From the NCBI GenBank assembly GCA_913058195.1, contig CAJXPP010000002.1, positions 1 through 42,092 of the forward strand: 42,092 bases of DNA, in the 5' to 3' direction. How positions within the stretch are numbered: the first letter of the stretch is position 1; each line of letters starts with the position of its first letter. Under the pieces are notes generated by a model that was given only the letters and a program-made list of their open reading frames with translations, was not told where the DNA came from and made no database searches. Shown here in pieces: positions 16,527-26,161 of this stretch. The translations under genes were made by a program, and so were the position numbers. Source of the DNA: an uncultured Gammaproteobacteria bacterium. Lineage in GTDB: Bacteria; Pseudomonadota; Gammaproteobacteria; Nitrosococcales; Methylophagaceae.

Positions 16527-17948
16527 ATGTCTATTGATATTATCGAAGACTTAGAAAATGCCAGCTTAGGCCGACCCCTAAAAGGTTTAATGCTTGAGAA
16601 CGGTATACATATTTTTAACACTAAACAAGAGATACTAGATCAACAAACGCTGTCACTAGATAGAGTTGAAAACGCTGTTATATTTGCGCGCGATATTAAA
16701 AAGTTTCTTATCTTTGATGCTACTGGTGAAAACTACGAAGAAAGAGATGTTCCAGGCGGTAGTGGGAACGCCTATGGCGGTCAAGGCTTAGGCACTCCAA
16801 AACCGATAAGCGCTGGTAATTCAGATATATACTTGACCGATCCAGTTGGCTATTACGTGAGTCAAAATAACAAACCATCATTACTCACTATATATGTCAA
16901 TGATACTCAGGGTTATTCAGAATTTCGCGTAATCTATGACAATGCAAACAACGTAACTAGAGAGGTTAAAGTCAGCGCTGATGGCATAAAAGATAGCTCA
17001 AAGACAATTGAAACAGGCGAAGTTTGGGAGTGTCGAGTAACTTTAAGTCGTGATTCACTTGATAAAAATACTTTTTTCTGGGCTAAACTAGATACCTTGG
17101 GTGGTAGTAGCTACGATGGAGACGGCTTTGGCGTACCATCATCGACAAACGTTAGCTACGGATTGATAACTCAAGAAGAAATCACAGGCAACTGGAAAAA
17201 CAACAGTACAGAGGCTGGCGACTTAACAATAAGGCTTCTATCTACAAAAGGCTACAAGAATTGGCGCTTTTATTATACCTTCCCATTAGGTACTTTAAAC
17301 TCACGGAAGCTTATTATACAAGTAGATGACAAGCCAGCGACGACAAAAACAGTGAGAAGTGGTGAGACGTGGCTTTGTGAGATTAAAGCAGGGCGCTTCT
17401 ATGATGACTTCTTTTTTCAAAAGATTATAGATAATCAAAGCACGTTTATTAGTGAAGAAGATTTCAACTCTAAATCAGGCTATAGCAAGCTTTCTAGCGG
17501 TGGCGGATCAACTCATAAAATAGAGTTTTTGGAAAACGGAACGATATTTAAACTATCTAACAGTAAGATAGAAGTTCGACTACTGGAAGGCATGCAGGAC
17601 GAGGATGGCAAAAGGCACGGCTATGTTAAGTATATAAATAGTCGCGGAAGCGATGTTAATTTTGAATGGTACGACAGAAACGGCAATCAAGTAACAAATA
17701 ATGTTCCTAGTGTTTGCCCCAAAGACACTGTAGTGGAAATATTCGCGGATTATGCAAAAAATGAATATGTACTTAACTTTGGTCAATCAAAAGTAATAAA
17801 CACAATAAGCGAAAAGGAGCTTTTGGTAGAAAACAACCTTTATCTAGCTGATTTGCAAACTAGGTTTGGTCCGGGAACAGTGGAAGCTAACAACCTAACT
17901 TTTATTGTAGACTCAATTACATCTAACAATCTAAACGGAGAAAACTAA
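16527..17948 (+). CDS. Hypothetical virion-associated protein
   Basis: 473-aa ORF; two similar internal segments (TIETGEVWECRVTLSRDS... / KTVRSGETWLCEIKAGRF...). Confidence 0.6.
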   Translation: MSIDIIEDLENASLGRPLKGLMLENGIHIFNTKQEILDQQTLSLDRVENAVIFARDIKKFLIFDATGENYEERDVPGGSGNAYGGQGLGTPKPISAGNSDIYLTDPVGYYVSQNNKPSLLTIYVNDTQGYSEFRVIYDNANNVTREVKVSADGIKDSSKTIETGEVWECRVTLSRDSLDKNTFFWAKLDTLGGSSYDGDGFGVPSSTNVSYGLITQEEITGNWKNNSTEAGDLTIRLLSTKGYKNWRFYYTFPLGTLNSRKLIIQVDDKPATTKTVRSGETWLCEIKAGRFYDDFFFQKIIDNQSTFISEEDFNSKSGYSKLSSGGGSTHKIEFLENGTIFKLSNSKIEVRLLEGMQDEDGKRHGYVKYINSRGSDVNFEWYDRNGNQVTNNVPSVCPKDTVVEIFADYAKNEYVLNFGQSKVINTISEKELLVENNLYLADLQTRFGPGTVEANNLTFIVDSITSNNLNGEN

Positions 17949-17949
17949 A

Positions 17950-18792
17950 ATGTCTGATTACTCAATCAATAACTTAAACTTAAAAAACAACTTAAATGTT
18001 GTAGATACAGACGGCAATCTAATCGAGACTATGACGGTAAACGATTTGATTAAATCTAAACTTCTATCATCTTTTGTTGGCTTTGCCGATGCTGTTGAGG
18101 ACTTACCCACAGGCCAGACTGGTGAGAGAGCTGTGGTAACGGAAGGTGTTGCGGTTAACTACGCATCAGAGTGGATTGTGCCAAATAAAATTGGCTCGGC
18201 GTCTAACGCTGGTTTAATGATTCAAGCTGATGAAGGTGTGCCAATGACAGCGCCAACAACATCAAGTTATGCAGGGGATCGAGGATGGTACTACAAAAAC
18301 AGTGCCGGAAACATTGATCCTCAGGGTAACCCTTCAGCCAAAATTAACTGGTACTTTGGTTCGCAGGGTTACAACAAGACGCTTGGAGACATTAGTACTT
18401 TAGCTATGAATCTAAATACTTTCCAAGTTCCAACAAGCGGCGATTTGTTCCTAACCATTTACACTAAATTTCAAGGAGATGGTGGTGATGCTGGATCATG
18501 GTATCGTTCACGCCTAAACTACATCATTGCACCGACAGCAACAGGTAAGCATTTAGTTCATTATGGTGCAGACATTCCTGCGCTACTTCCAGCACTTCCG
18601 CGCCTTGATATTACAAGCGCGTTAGACTCCGGATCTAGCAATGGCCCTCAAGACTCAGCAGAGGAAATCTTTTTAATTGCCCTATCAACAAACTCAGCGG
18701 CAACAGTTGATACAGTTGAACTTAGCTTATCAAGCACTTTCGAACTGTACTCAAATGACGCAGCAAGCAACATTAACATTTATCGAGTATAG
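17950..18792 (+). CDS. Hypothetical virion-associated protein
   Basis: 280-aa ORF followed by a terminator. Confidence 0.65.
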   Translation: MSDYSINNLNLKNNLNVVDTDGNLIETMTVNDLIKSKLLSSFVGFADAVEDLPTGQTGERAVVTEGVAVNYASEWIVPNKIGSASNAGLMIQADEGVPMTAPTTSSYAGDRGWYYKNSAGNIDPQGNPSAKINWYFGSQGYNKTLGDISTLAMNLNTFQVPTSGDLFLTIYTKFQGDGGDAGSWYRSRLNYIIAPTATGKHLVHYGADIPALLPALPRLDITSALDSGSSNGPQDSAEEIFLIALSTNSAATVDTVELSLSSTFELYSNDAASNINIYRV

Positions 18793-18802
18793 TTAAAATC
18801 AC

Positions 18803-18825
18803 GGCCTCAATAGTGAGGCCTTTAT
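18803..18825 (+). terminator. Rho-independent terminator-like hairpin
   Basis: GGCCTCA-ATAG-TGAGGCC then TTTATAATT. Confidence 0.75.
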
Positions 18826-18844
18826 AATTGCTTTGGATTAAATT

Positions 18845-18952
18845 ATGCCAGTAAACTCACGAGGTCAACGCACCAAAACCAGTAAGAATAAGTCAACTAA
18901 GAAATCAACAAAGAAGCCAGTAAAGGGAAAGGCTGTGGTAAGGAGTAAATGA
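18845..18952 (+). CDS. Tiny Lys-rich protein MPVNSRGQRTKTSKNKSTKKSTKKPVKGKAVVRSK
   Basis: 35-aa ORF sharing MPVNSRGxRxKTxKxK with 5390-5461. Confidence 0.5.
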   Translation: MPVNSRGQRTKTSKNKSTKKSTKKPVKGKAVVRSK

Positions 18953-19079
18953 AATAAGGCACATTAAGCGCCTTTTATCACCATAAAAACAAAAACCCAG
19001 AAAATCCAAGCGATTCATTTAGCAATGCAGAGTTTTAGCCTGATTAGTTGCCTATGCCAAATTGGGTGAAGATACCTAG

Positions 19080-19170
19080 CCGACGGTTACTGGTACAGTG
19101 GTAAACTTAACTAACGGTGCTTTGGTTGACGGTGCTGCTGATGACTTCAAAGAGGTACCAACAGAATAAT
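19080..19170 (+). pseudogene. Possible gene remnant (reads ...PTVTGTVVNLTNGALVDGAADDFKEVPTE*) without a start
   Basis: Open, protein-like 3' end directly before a terminator but no upstream start or RBS. Confidence 0.35.
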
Positions 19171-19187
19171 AAATAGGTTAATGATTC

Positions 19188-19218
19188 GGGGCTATACAAA
19201 AGTACAGCCCTTTTTTTT
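19188..19218 (+). terminator. Rho-independent terminator
   Basis: GGGCTATAC-AAAA-GTACAGCCC-TTTTTTTT. Confidence 0.85.
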
Positions 19219-19282
19219 GTGTATTATTAAATTAAATTCACTCATGCTATAATTGAGTCATTAAACAAACAAGGCTTTTGCA

Positions 19283-20695
19283 ATGCCAAAAATAAAACTA
19301 CCAATGATTAAAGGTGACCGTAAATCAGATTATGATTACCGTTCAAACCTTCCTGTCAACTTAACAGCTGTAATCAGAAATATAAGAGGCGATCAAGGCT
19401 ATCTACTTAGTCATGACGGTCTAACTGAGTTTGCATCAACTAGCGGTGTTGCTAGGGGTGGTGTTTTTAATGAAAGATTTGAAAAGCATTACAGAGTGTC
19501 AGGTGATTCTTTTGAAGTAGTAAACACTGACGGAACAACTACCGTTATAGGCTTAACTGCTGGTGACGGAATATGCTCGCTAGCTAACTCGTTTAACACT
19601 CAAGCTGTCTTGACTGATGGTAAACTGTACCTTTGGGATAACGCTTCATTGGTTCAGGTTACAGATCCAGACCTAGGATTCCCGATAGATATAACTCATT
19701 TTAGAGGTATCTATGTGATGACTGATGGTCAATTCCTTTTTCATACTGATATAAACAACGAGTTTTCAATAAGCCCTCTCAAGTATTCTTCTAGTGAATT
19801 TTCTAGCGACAAAATCCTAGCAGTAGAAAAGATAGAGCAAAATAAAATAGTCGCCTTTAACCGATATTCAACAGAGTATTTTTACTTTAACGCAAACGCA
19901 CCGAGCGGAACAAGTGTCTTGCAGGTTATTGACGGGGCATCAAACAATGTAGGCATAATGGGAACTCATTGTCAAACAGTTTTAGGTGGTATGTTTTTTA
20001 TTTTAGGCGGAAGGAAAGAAGAGTCTCCGAGTATTCATATTTTAAGCTCCGGTAAAGAGGAGCCTGTAGCTACTAGAGAGGTTGAGCAGATACTATCAAA
20101 GTACACTGAATCTGAATTGTCTAGAGCGTACCTAGAATCAAGAACAGTTGATAAAGATGAGTTTTTAATTGTTCATCTGAAAAATGAGACGTTGATATAT
20201 AACCACGCAGTAGCAAAAGCTATGGGTATAGATGCTGCATGGGCTTATTTGAAAACTGGTGCTGATACTGACAACCCTTGGCGAGGAAAGTTCGGCGTAT
20301 TTGATCCGCGCGTTTCAAAATGGATTTACGGGGATATTCTCGAAAGCAAGCTGGGGTATCTTGATGATAAATCAGCGGCACAGTACGGCGAGCAAGTAGA
20401 GAGCGTTTGTTATACGCCTATTGTTTCAGAATTAGAGACGTTCTCTATAGATAAATTTGAGATAGACACTATATCTGGCTATGGAACAAGCGATTTCACT
20501 TCAGCTTTTAGCTTATCCTATGACGGAGTGACTTACGGAACCGAACACTGGAATTTAATCTCATACTCAAGGGGATATAATAAAAGATATATTACAAGGC
20601 GCCTTGGTTATGTGGAAGATGATTTTAACTTTAAGTTTAGGTTTGTTTCAGGTGATAAAATGGCGTTTTCAGGCTTAACGGTGGATTACTCATGA
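19283..20695 (+). CDS. P22 gp10-like packaged-DNA stabilization protein
   Basis: 470 aa; order after gp4; PKIKLPMIKGDRKSDYDYRSNLPVNLTAVIRNI. Confidence 0.75.
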   Translation: MPKIKLPMIKGDRKSDYDYRSNLPVNLTAVIRNIRGDQGYLLSHDGLTEFASTSGVARGGVFNERFEKHYRVSGDSFEVVNTDGTTTVIGLTAGDGICSLANSFNTQAVLTDGKLYLWDNASLVQVTDPDLGFPIDITHFRGIYVMTDGQFLFHTDINNEFSISPLKYSSSEFSSDKILAVEKIEQNKIVAFNRYSTEYFYFNANAPSGTSVLQVIDGASNNVGIMGTHCQTVLGGMFFILGGRKEESPSIHILSSGKEEPVATREVEQILSKYTESELSRAYLESRTVDKDEFLIVHLKNETLIYNHAVAKAMGIDAAWAYLKTGADTDNPWRGKFGVFDPRVSKWIYGDILESKLGYLDDKSAAQYGEQVESVCYTPIVSELETFSIDKFEIDTISGYGTSDFTSAFSLSYDGVTYGTEHWNLISYSRGYNKRYITRRLGYVEDDFNFKFRFVSGDKMAFSGLTVDYS

Positions 20696-20994
20696 CACTT
20701 CAAACGTTAAAAGGTTGGCGAGATGTTAGGGAAAACCTACAGGGCGCCACTCAAAAATTCGTACAAGATTATTCTGCTGTAAAAGATGACTTATCATCTG
20801 CCGAAAGGTCAATAGCCACACTACTGGAAACTATTGAAGGATTTAAGCCGTTATTTGGCGCACAAACTCCAGAGGGCAACGTAACATCTAACGCTTCACA
20901 GGTTTACTTCGACACGACAGCAAGCCCAGCAAGTGTTACAATGTATTTTAATGAGTCGGTAGGTGTTGATACTGGCTGGGTACAAATTAGTTAA
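20692..20994 (+). CDS. Hypothetical protein at the tail-needle position
   Basis: 100-aa ORF overlapping gp10-like gene. Confidence 0.55.
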   Translation: MTLQTLKGWRDVRENLQGATQKFVQDYSAVKDDLSSAERSIATLLETIEGFKPLFGAQTPEGNVTSNASQVYFDTTASPASVTMYFNESVGVDTGWVQIS

Positions 20995-21003
20995 AGGTGA
21001 TTT

Positions 21004-21579
21004 ATGAGTTTATTCGGTTCAATTGGTAAAGCGTTATTTGGTGATCCATCTAAGGACATTCGAAGAGGCGAGCAAGCAGCTTTAGCGCAACAACAAAAAG
21101 CACTAGACTACCAGATGGAAGTTGACGCGCCTTTACTTGGTTATCGTAATCAAGCTTTAGGTGGTTTATCTGATTACTATATGGGCGGCCCTGAAAGTCA
21201 ACAAAGATTTTACGACCAAGCACAAGCAAGCCCAGGCTATCAGAATTACATGCAACAAGGTGAAGAGTCTATACTTCGAAACGCTGCTGCAACTGGTGGT
21301 CTACGTGGTGGTGCTGTAAACCCTGCATTAGCGCTTAATCAACACAACGTTACGCAAGGCTTAGTTAACCAGCAATTGCAAGGCCTAGGTCAGTTTGCTA
21401 ACCCTAACTTAAGCACGGCTAACATAGCTAACACTTACGGCAACATGGGTAATATTCAGCAACAATCAGCTATTGCGCAAGGTCAAGCGGATCAGTCATT
21501 AGCGGGTAGTGTTTTAGGTGGAATTACTGGCGGCTTAGGTTTAGCCGGTGGTCTTGGTTGGAAGCCTTTTGGCGAATAA
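21004..21579 (+). CDS. DNA ejection protein (P22 gp7-like position)
   Basis: Ala/Gln-rich; LGGITGGLGLAGG C-terminus; gene order. Confidence 0.7.
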   Translation: MSLFGSIGKALFGDPSKDIRRGEQAALAQQQKALDYQMEVDAPLLGYRNQALGGLSDYYMGGPESQQRFYDQAQASPGYQNYMQQGEESILRNAAATGGLRGGAVNPALALNQHNVTQGLVNQQLQGLGQFANPNLSTANIANTYGNMGNIQQQSAIAQGQADQSLAGSVLGGITGGLGLAGGLGWKPFGE

Positions 21580-21588
21580 GGAACAATA

Positions 21589-22845
21589 ATGGCTAATCAA
21601 TTTACTATCAACCCTTTAGGCGGCTTTAACTTAGGTCAAGCTTTAAGTGGCTTAGGGCAGCAGTTCGGCAGAGCTAGAGAGCGTGACGAGCAAATGCAGG
21701 ACATGCAAGATACTCGCGCTTTTGCTGTACAGGCTCAATCTGGCGACCCTGTCGCTATGAAGGAGTTGTTTGCACGTAACCCGAACATGGCTATGCAATT
21801 ACAGGAAGTTGAGCAAAACAGATTATCCAAGATGGATGCTAGGCAGAAAGCAATAGCTGACGAGGCTAACTTTGGTTACGCTAAACAGTTAAGGCTTGCT
21901 GGAACTCCAGAAGAAAAGCAGATGATACTTGAGCAGGTCATACAAGACCCTGCATCTGATTTGTATGACCAAGATGACGTTGGTAAATCACCTGAAGAGT
22001 TAGAGCTTGATAGTAATATTCTGCTTTACTCGAAGCTAGGTGACAAAGGCTATCAAACAATGTTTGGTGGTGGCTATACCAAAGAAAAAACACTACCAGC
22101 TGAGTCACAGGCATTTAACGACCTGATAAAAGACTTTACGCCAGAACAGCAAAAAACAGCAAAGCTTATTAAGGCTGGATTAAAAGGTCGAGCGATTACT
22201 AACGCAGAGCTTACAGCTATAGAGGACGGCACTATAGATAGCTACTCCGATTATAAGGTGCAGCAAAAACAAGCGGAAAAATTCGCAGAAGCTACAGGCT
22301 CACAAAGGGCTAAGATTATAGATAAAGGCTTTGAAAGCATAAACAAAGCTAATACAGCACTAGGGAATATTGATAAAGCTATAGCTGTACTTGATAAAGG
22401 TGCTGGTGTTGGTGCTATCGAAAAACTATGGCCATCAATTAAGGCTTCGTCTGTTGAGTTGGATAATATCCGCGGACAAATGGCTTTAGATGTTGTAGGC
22501 GCCACAACTTTTGGCGCATTGTCAGAGGGTGAACTGAACCTAGCTAAAGATGTCGCGTTGCCAACAGGGTTAGACACTGCCGAGTTAAAAGATTATTTAC
22601 TTAGGAAGAAGGCTGCGCAAGAAAAACTAAGGGATTACTACAGCGCACAAATACAGCACCTTGACCAAGGCGGAACAGTTGCTAGCTTCTTAAGAGAGCA
22701 GGAAAGGGGTAAAAAGCAACCTGCGAAACAATCAGCACAGTCGGAGCAACAGAATCAAAACAATCAAGCGTTACAGTGGGCGCAAGCTAACCCTAATGAC
22801 CCAAGAGCAGCGCAAATAATGCAAAAACTGCAAGGGGCGCAATAA
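21589..22845 (+). CDS. DNA ejection protein (P22 gp20-like position)
   Basis: Helical Gln-rich 418-aa protein; gene order. Confidence 0.65.
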   Translation: MANQFTINPLGGFNLGQALSGLGQQFGRARERDEQMQDMQDTRAFAVQAQSGDPVAMKELFARNPNMAMQLQEVEQNRLSKMDARQKAIADEANFGYAKQLRLAGTPEEKQMILEQVIQDPASDLYDQDDVGKSPEELELDSNILLYSKLGDKGYQTMFGGGYTKEKTLPAESQAFNDLIKDFTPEQQKTAKLIKAGLKGRAITNAELTAIEDGTIDSYSDYKVQQKQAEKFAEATGSQRAKIIDKGFESINKANTALGNIDKAIAVLDKGAGVGAIEKLWPSIKASSVELDNIRGQMALDVVGATTFGALSEGELNLAKDVALPTGLDTAELKDYLLRKKAAQEKLRDYYSAQIQHLDQGGTVASFLREQERGKKQPAKQSAQSEQQNQNNQALQWAQANPNDPRAAQIMQKLQGAQ

Positions 22846-24476
22846 TGGCAACTTTTGATCCAGATGCTTTCTTAGCTCAAGATTCGCAACCAGCTTTCGA
22901 CCCTGATGCTTTCCTATCTTCCGGTCAGGCTTCTAACGTTTCAGCCGGCAATGTAGACGTGCCAGGAGGCGGACAAACCTCATACGCCACACCAAAAGAC
23001 AGAAGCTTTGCAGAGCAGTTGAAGGGTGTAGGCGAAGCAGCATTGACGACATTAACAGGCGCAACAGCCGGTGCTTTAGGTTTTGGTGCTGGAACTGTCG
23101 CCGGTGCGGTGGGAGAGCTTACAGGTATTCTTGATAGGGGTGATGGTTTAGAACTCGCTCAGTCGCTAGCGGAAAAAGGAACGTATTCACCAGAAGGCGA
23201 GGCCGGGCAAGAGTACGTTAAAAATATAGGTGAAGCAGTTGGAGCATTACCGCCAGTACTAGGAACTGCACCCGTTGTTGGGCTAAACGCTCTAAAAGGT
23301 GGCTCCAAACCTTTCAGTAAGACCAATACACCATTAGCAAATAAAATAGCTAACGAGGCAACAGGAGCAATACAAAAAAGCTTTAAGAAAAAAGCGGAGA
23401 GCGAAAGATTTACCCCTAGAGTTTGGGGTATGGTTCAAAAAGCAAGAAAGCAAGGCTTTGACGAGGGCATGACAAATGTTATCGCTAACGCTAGCCCTAT
23501 CGATAAGCGCAGAATGTTACAAATGGTTAGTAAAATGGAAAAGGGTAAAACTGACTCGCTGTATCAAGCTAAAAACAGACCTGCCGATATTGCCGGTGAC
23601 TCGCTGTTAAAGCAAGTTGATTTCGTTAAAAGCAACAACAAGCAAGCAGGGCAGCAATTAAATAGAGTTGCTAACAGTTTAAAAGGGAAAGAGGTTGATA
23701 TTAATGAGCCTAGAAATAAATTCTTTGATGATGCTTCCGAATCATTAGGTGTGACTTTTGATGAGTCAGGCATGCCTGATTTTACTGGATCTCAAATTGA
23801 AACAATAGCACCAGCCAGAAAGTTAATAAAAGACATCTCGCTAAGAATAAAGAGAAACCCAAACCCTGACGCACTTGACGCGCACAACTTTAAAAAGTTT
23901 ATAGATGAAAATGTAGACTTCGGCAAAAGAGCGCAAGGCTTAGGCGGAAAAACTGAGCGAATAGCTAAAGACCTAAGAAAGAGTGTTAATAATACTTTAG
24001 GCGGTCAATTCGGCAAATACAAAGAGGCCAACGCTAGATTCTCTGATACTGTACAGGCTTTAGATTCATTGCAAGATGCGGCAGGGAAAAAACTAGACTT
24101 CTTTGGCCCTAACGCTGACAAGGCAACAGGCACAGTATTAAGAAGGCTAATGAGTAATGCTCAAGGCCGTGTAACTTTGATGGACGCAATAGAAAACATA
24201 AGCGAGACATCTAAGAAATACGGTGGATCTTTTGATGACGATATAATGACGCAGATGCTTTTTGCTGATGAGTTGGATTCTGTTTTCGGTGGTAGTGGCA
24301 GAACATCGCTAAGAGGTGAAGTTAAGAAGGCCGGAGTCGATACCGCTGTTGATGTTTCTCAAATGACAATACCGGGCGCTGTAGCTTTAGGCGTTAAAGA
24401 AGGCGCTAGAAAGTTAAGAGGGGTTAATGAAAAAAATCAAATAAAGGCTATCAAGGAGTTATTGAAAGCTAAATAG
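22845..24476 (+). CDS. DNA ejection protein (P22 gp16-like position)
   Basis: FDPDAFL repeats at N-terminus; Gly/Ala hydrophobic segment; gene order. Confidence 0.65.
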   Translation: MATFDPDAFLAQDSQPAFDPDAFLSSGQASNVSAGNVDVPGGGQTSYATPKDRSFAEQLKGVGEAALTTLTGATAGALGFGAGTVAGAVGELTGILDRGDGLELAQSLAEKGTYSPEGEAGQEYVKNIGEAVGALPPVLGTAPVVGLNALKGGSKPFSKTNTPLANKIANEATGAIQKSFKKKAESERFTPRVWGMVQKARKQGFDEGMTNVIANASPIDKRRMLQMVSKMEKGKTDSLYQAKNRPADIAGDSLLKQVDFVKSNNKQAGQQLNRVANSLKGKEVDINEPRNKFFDDASESLGVTFDESGMPDFTGSQIETIAPARKLIKDISLRIKRNPNPDALDAHNFKKFIDENVDFGKRAQGLGGKTERIAKDLRKSVNNTLGGQFGKYKEANARFSDTVQALDSLQDAAGKKLDFFGPNADKATGTVLRRLMSNAQGRVTLMDAIENISETSKKYGGSFDDDIMTQMLFADELDSVFGGSGRTSLRGEVKKAGVDTAVDVSQMTIPGAVALGVKEGARKLRGVNEKNQIKAIKELLKAK

Positions 24477-24477
24477 T

Positions 24478-24558
24478 TTATTTGAATACTTGGCATAAAC
24501 CGATAACAACACCGACAACTACACTTAAAGCAATATAACCAAAAATTAAAGCAATCAT
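24478..24558 (-). CDS. 26-aa single-TM peptide MIALIFGYIALSVVVGVVIGLCQVFK
   Basis: Minus-strand mini-ORF in the ejection-protein/tailspike gap. Confidence 0.35.
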   Translation of the reverse strand: MIALIFGYIALSVVVGVVIGLCQVFK

Positions 24559-24612
24559 AAACAAACCTAAAATGTTAAAATAAAACTAAAGCATAGCACA
24601 GGATTAAATAAA

Positions 24613-25806
24613 ATGGCTACAGTGGTAAATAATAGTTTAACAGCAGATGAAAGCATAATTAGGATTCACAACCCTATTATGTACGTTCCAGACCCAGACA
24701 AGGGTAAGCCACTGGGTGAGTTCCAAGCTTACTTTGGGATCGTCGGGCGCGATCCTCAACTCGAAGATAACCGCAAGAAACCTTACGCGCTCCAGGAGGA
24801 TGGATCAGCTGTACCAATAGATCAACCCGTTATCGGCTCTGCTGGTGGTGTTCCTGTTTACAATGGCTCTCCTGTTGGTGTTGCTGTAAATGGCTCTTAC
24901 TCCCTAAAGATACTAGATAAGAATGGTGCTCAAGTTTATTACTTCCCTCACGTTGAGGCGTTTAACCTGCAAGGTTTTAGCGGTGTAATTGCAGAAGAGT
25001 CTAAAACTGTAGGCGCAGGTTTAACGCTAACCTTTGATAAAATAGAAACAACGACAGCGAGCTTTTACAAGTCAGTTGATGCTTTAGGCGCTAAGTTTGA
25101 AGGTGCTTACCTGAAAAAAGGCGTTGATTATGTAACCAACTCACCAACTACTGTTACGCTATTAACCGCTACTGCTTTAGGCACAGTTATTCTTGGCAGG
25201 CAAATGGACCCAACAGGCCAGATAGTACCGGTAACTGAAGGCTCTAGCGCTTTATTTGTATTTGAAGATATTGCGGTTGCTAAAACATCTGATTTACAGC
25301 CAGGTGATACTGTAACCATTAACGGTGGTGTAGCAGTTGGTGACAAGTTAGGCGGAGCTAAGTATTTAACTGTCCTTGGTCAGCCTGATCCTGATGATGG
25401 TGAAAACTATATAAACCTAGATAACGGCAATCAAATAAGGGCGATTGAAAACACCTTTAAGCTTGCTAGATATTCAGAGGTCACAACAAGCGTATCAAGC
25501 GTTTCTGGTGCTTTAAATCTTGACTTAGATCAAGGTAACGTATTTAAAACAACGTTAACTGAGAACGTATCATCGATAAACTTCTTGAATGTTAATCCTG
25601 ACAGCTCTCTAACAACCACTGCTACATTGAAAATAACACAGGGTGCGGCCTCGGCTTACACTGTCGGCTTTGCTGGTGTTAAATTCTCTGAAGGTGTAGT
25701 TCCAACGATGTCACCAACGTTAAGCGCAAGAGATAGATTTGTGTTCACCACTGATGACGGTGGAAGCACTTGGGATGGTGGTGTTTTCGGGCAAAACTTC
25801 TCATGA
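24613..25806 (+). CDS. Tailspike-type protein with P22 tailspike-like head-binding domain
   Basis: NPIMYVPDPDKGKPLGEFQAYFGIVGRDPQ...VPVYNGSPVGVAVNGSYSLKILDKNGAQVYYFP. Confidence 0.8.
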   Translation: MATVVNNSLTADESIIRIHNPIMYVPDPDKGKPLGEFQAYFGIVGRDPQLEDNRKKPYALQEDGSAVPIDQPVIGSAGGVPVYNGSPVGVAVNGSYSLKILDKNGAQVYYFPHVEAFNLQGFSGVIAEESKTVGAGLTLTFDKIETTTASFYKSVDALGAKFEGAYLKKGVDYVTNSPTTVTLLTATALGTVILGRQMDPTGQIVPVTEGSSALFVFEDIAVAKTSDLQPGDTVTINGGVAVGDKLGGAKYLTVLGQPDPDDGENYINLDNGNQIRAIENTFKLARYSEVTTSVSSVSGALNLDLDQGNVFKTTLTENVSSINFLNVNPDSSLTTTATLKITQGAASAYTVGFAGVKFSEGVVPTMSPTLSARDRFVFTTDDGGSTWDGGVFGQNFS

Positions 25807-26156
25807 TAGGCGTAGCAAAAGTTCAATCAGTAACGGGTTCGCCAGTGACTCCAGTTTATAGTGTGTCGTTGTCTCCTGGTCGCATAGATGTGCTCTCAGG
25901 CAATGGCTCTGCAACTAGCCCTAGGGCATTCTCAACGGTTAAGAACGGCATTGGGCCTTACACTTACTCTTGGGTGGTAACGGGTATCGATATAAATATA
26001 AATAGCGAAACGAGCGATAGTACAACGTTTTTCGCTTCAGGTTTCGATAGTTCATACACTGAAACGGCAACGCTAACGGTTACAGATACCGGTAACGGCA
26101 ACGCTCAAACATCAAAACAAATAACAGTAAGATTTGACTTCGAGTCAGGAGCATAA
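25803..26156 (+). CDS. Ig-like-fold small tail-associated protein
   Basis: GPYTYSWVVTGI...TATLTVTDTGNGNAQTSKQITVRF. Confidence 0.55.
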   Translation: MIGVAKVQSVTGSPVTPVYSVSLSPGRIDVLSGNGSATSPRAFSTVKNGIGPYTYSWVVTGIDININSETSDSTTFFASGFDSSYTETATLTVTDTGNGNAQTSKQITVRFDFESGA

Positions 26157-26161
26157 AAGCA

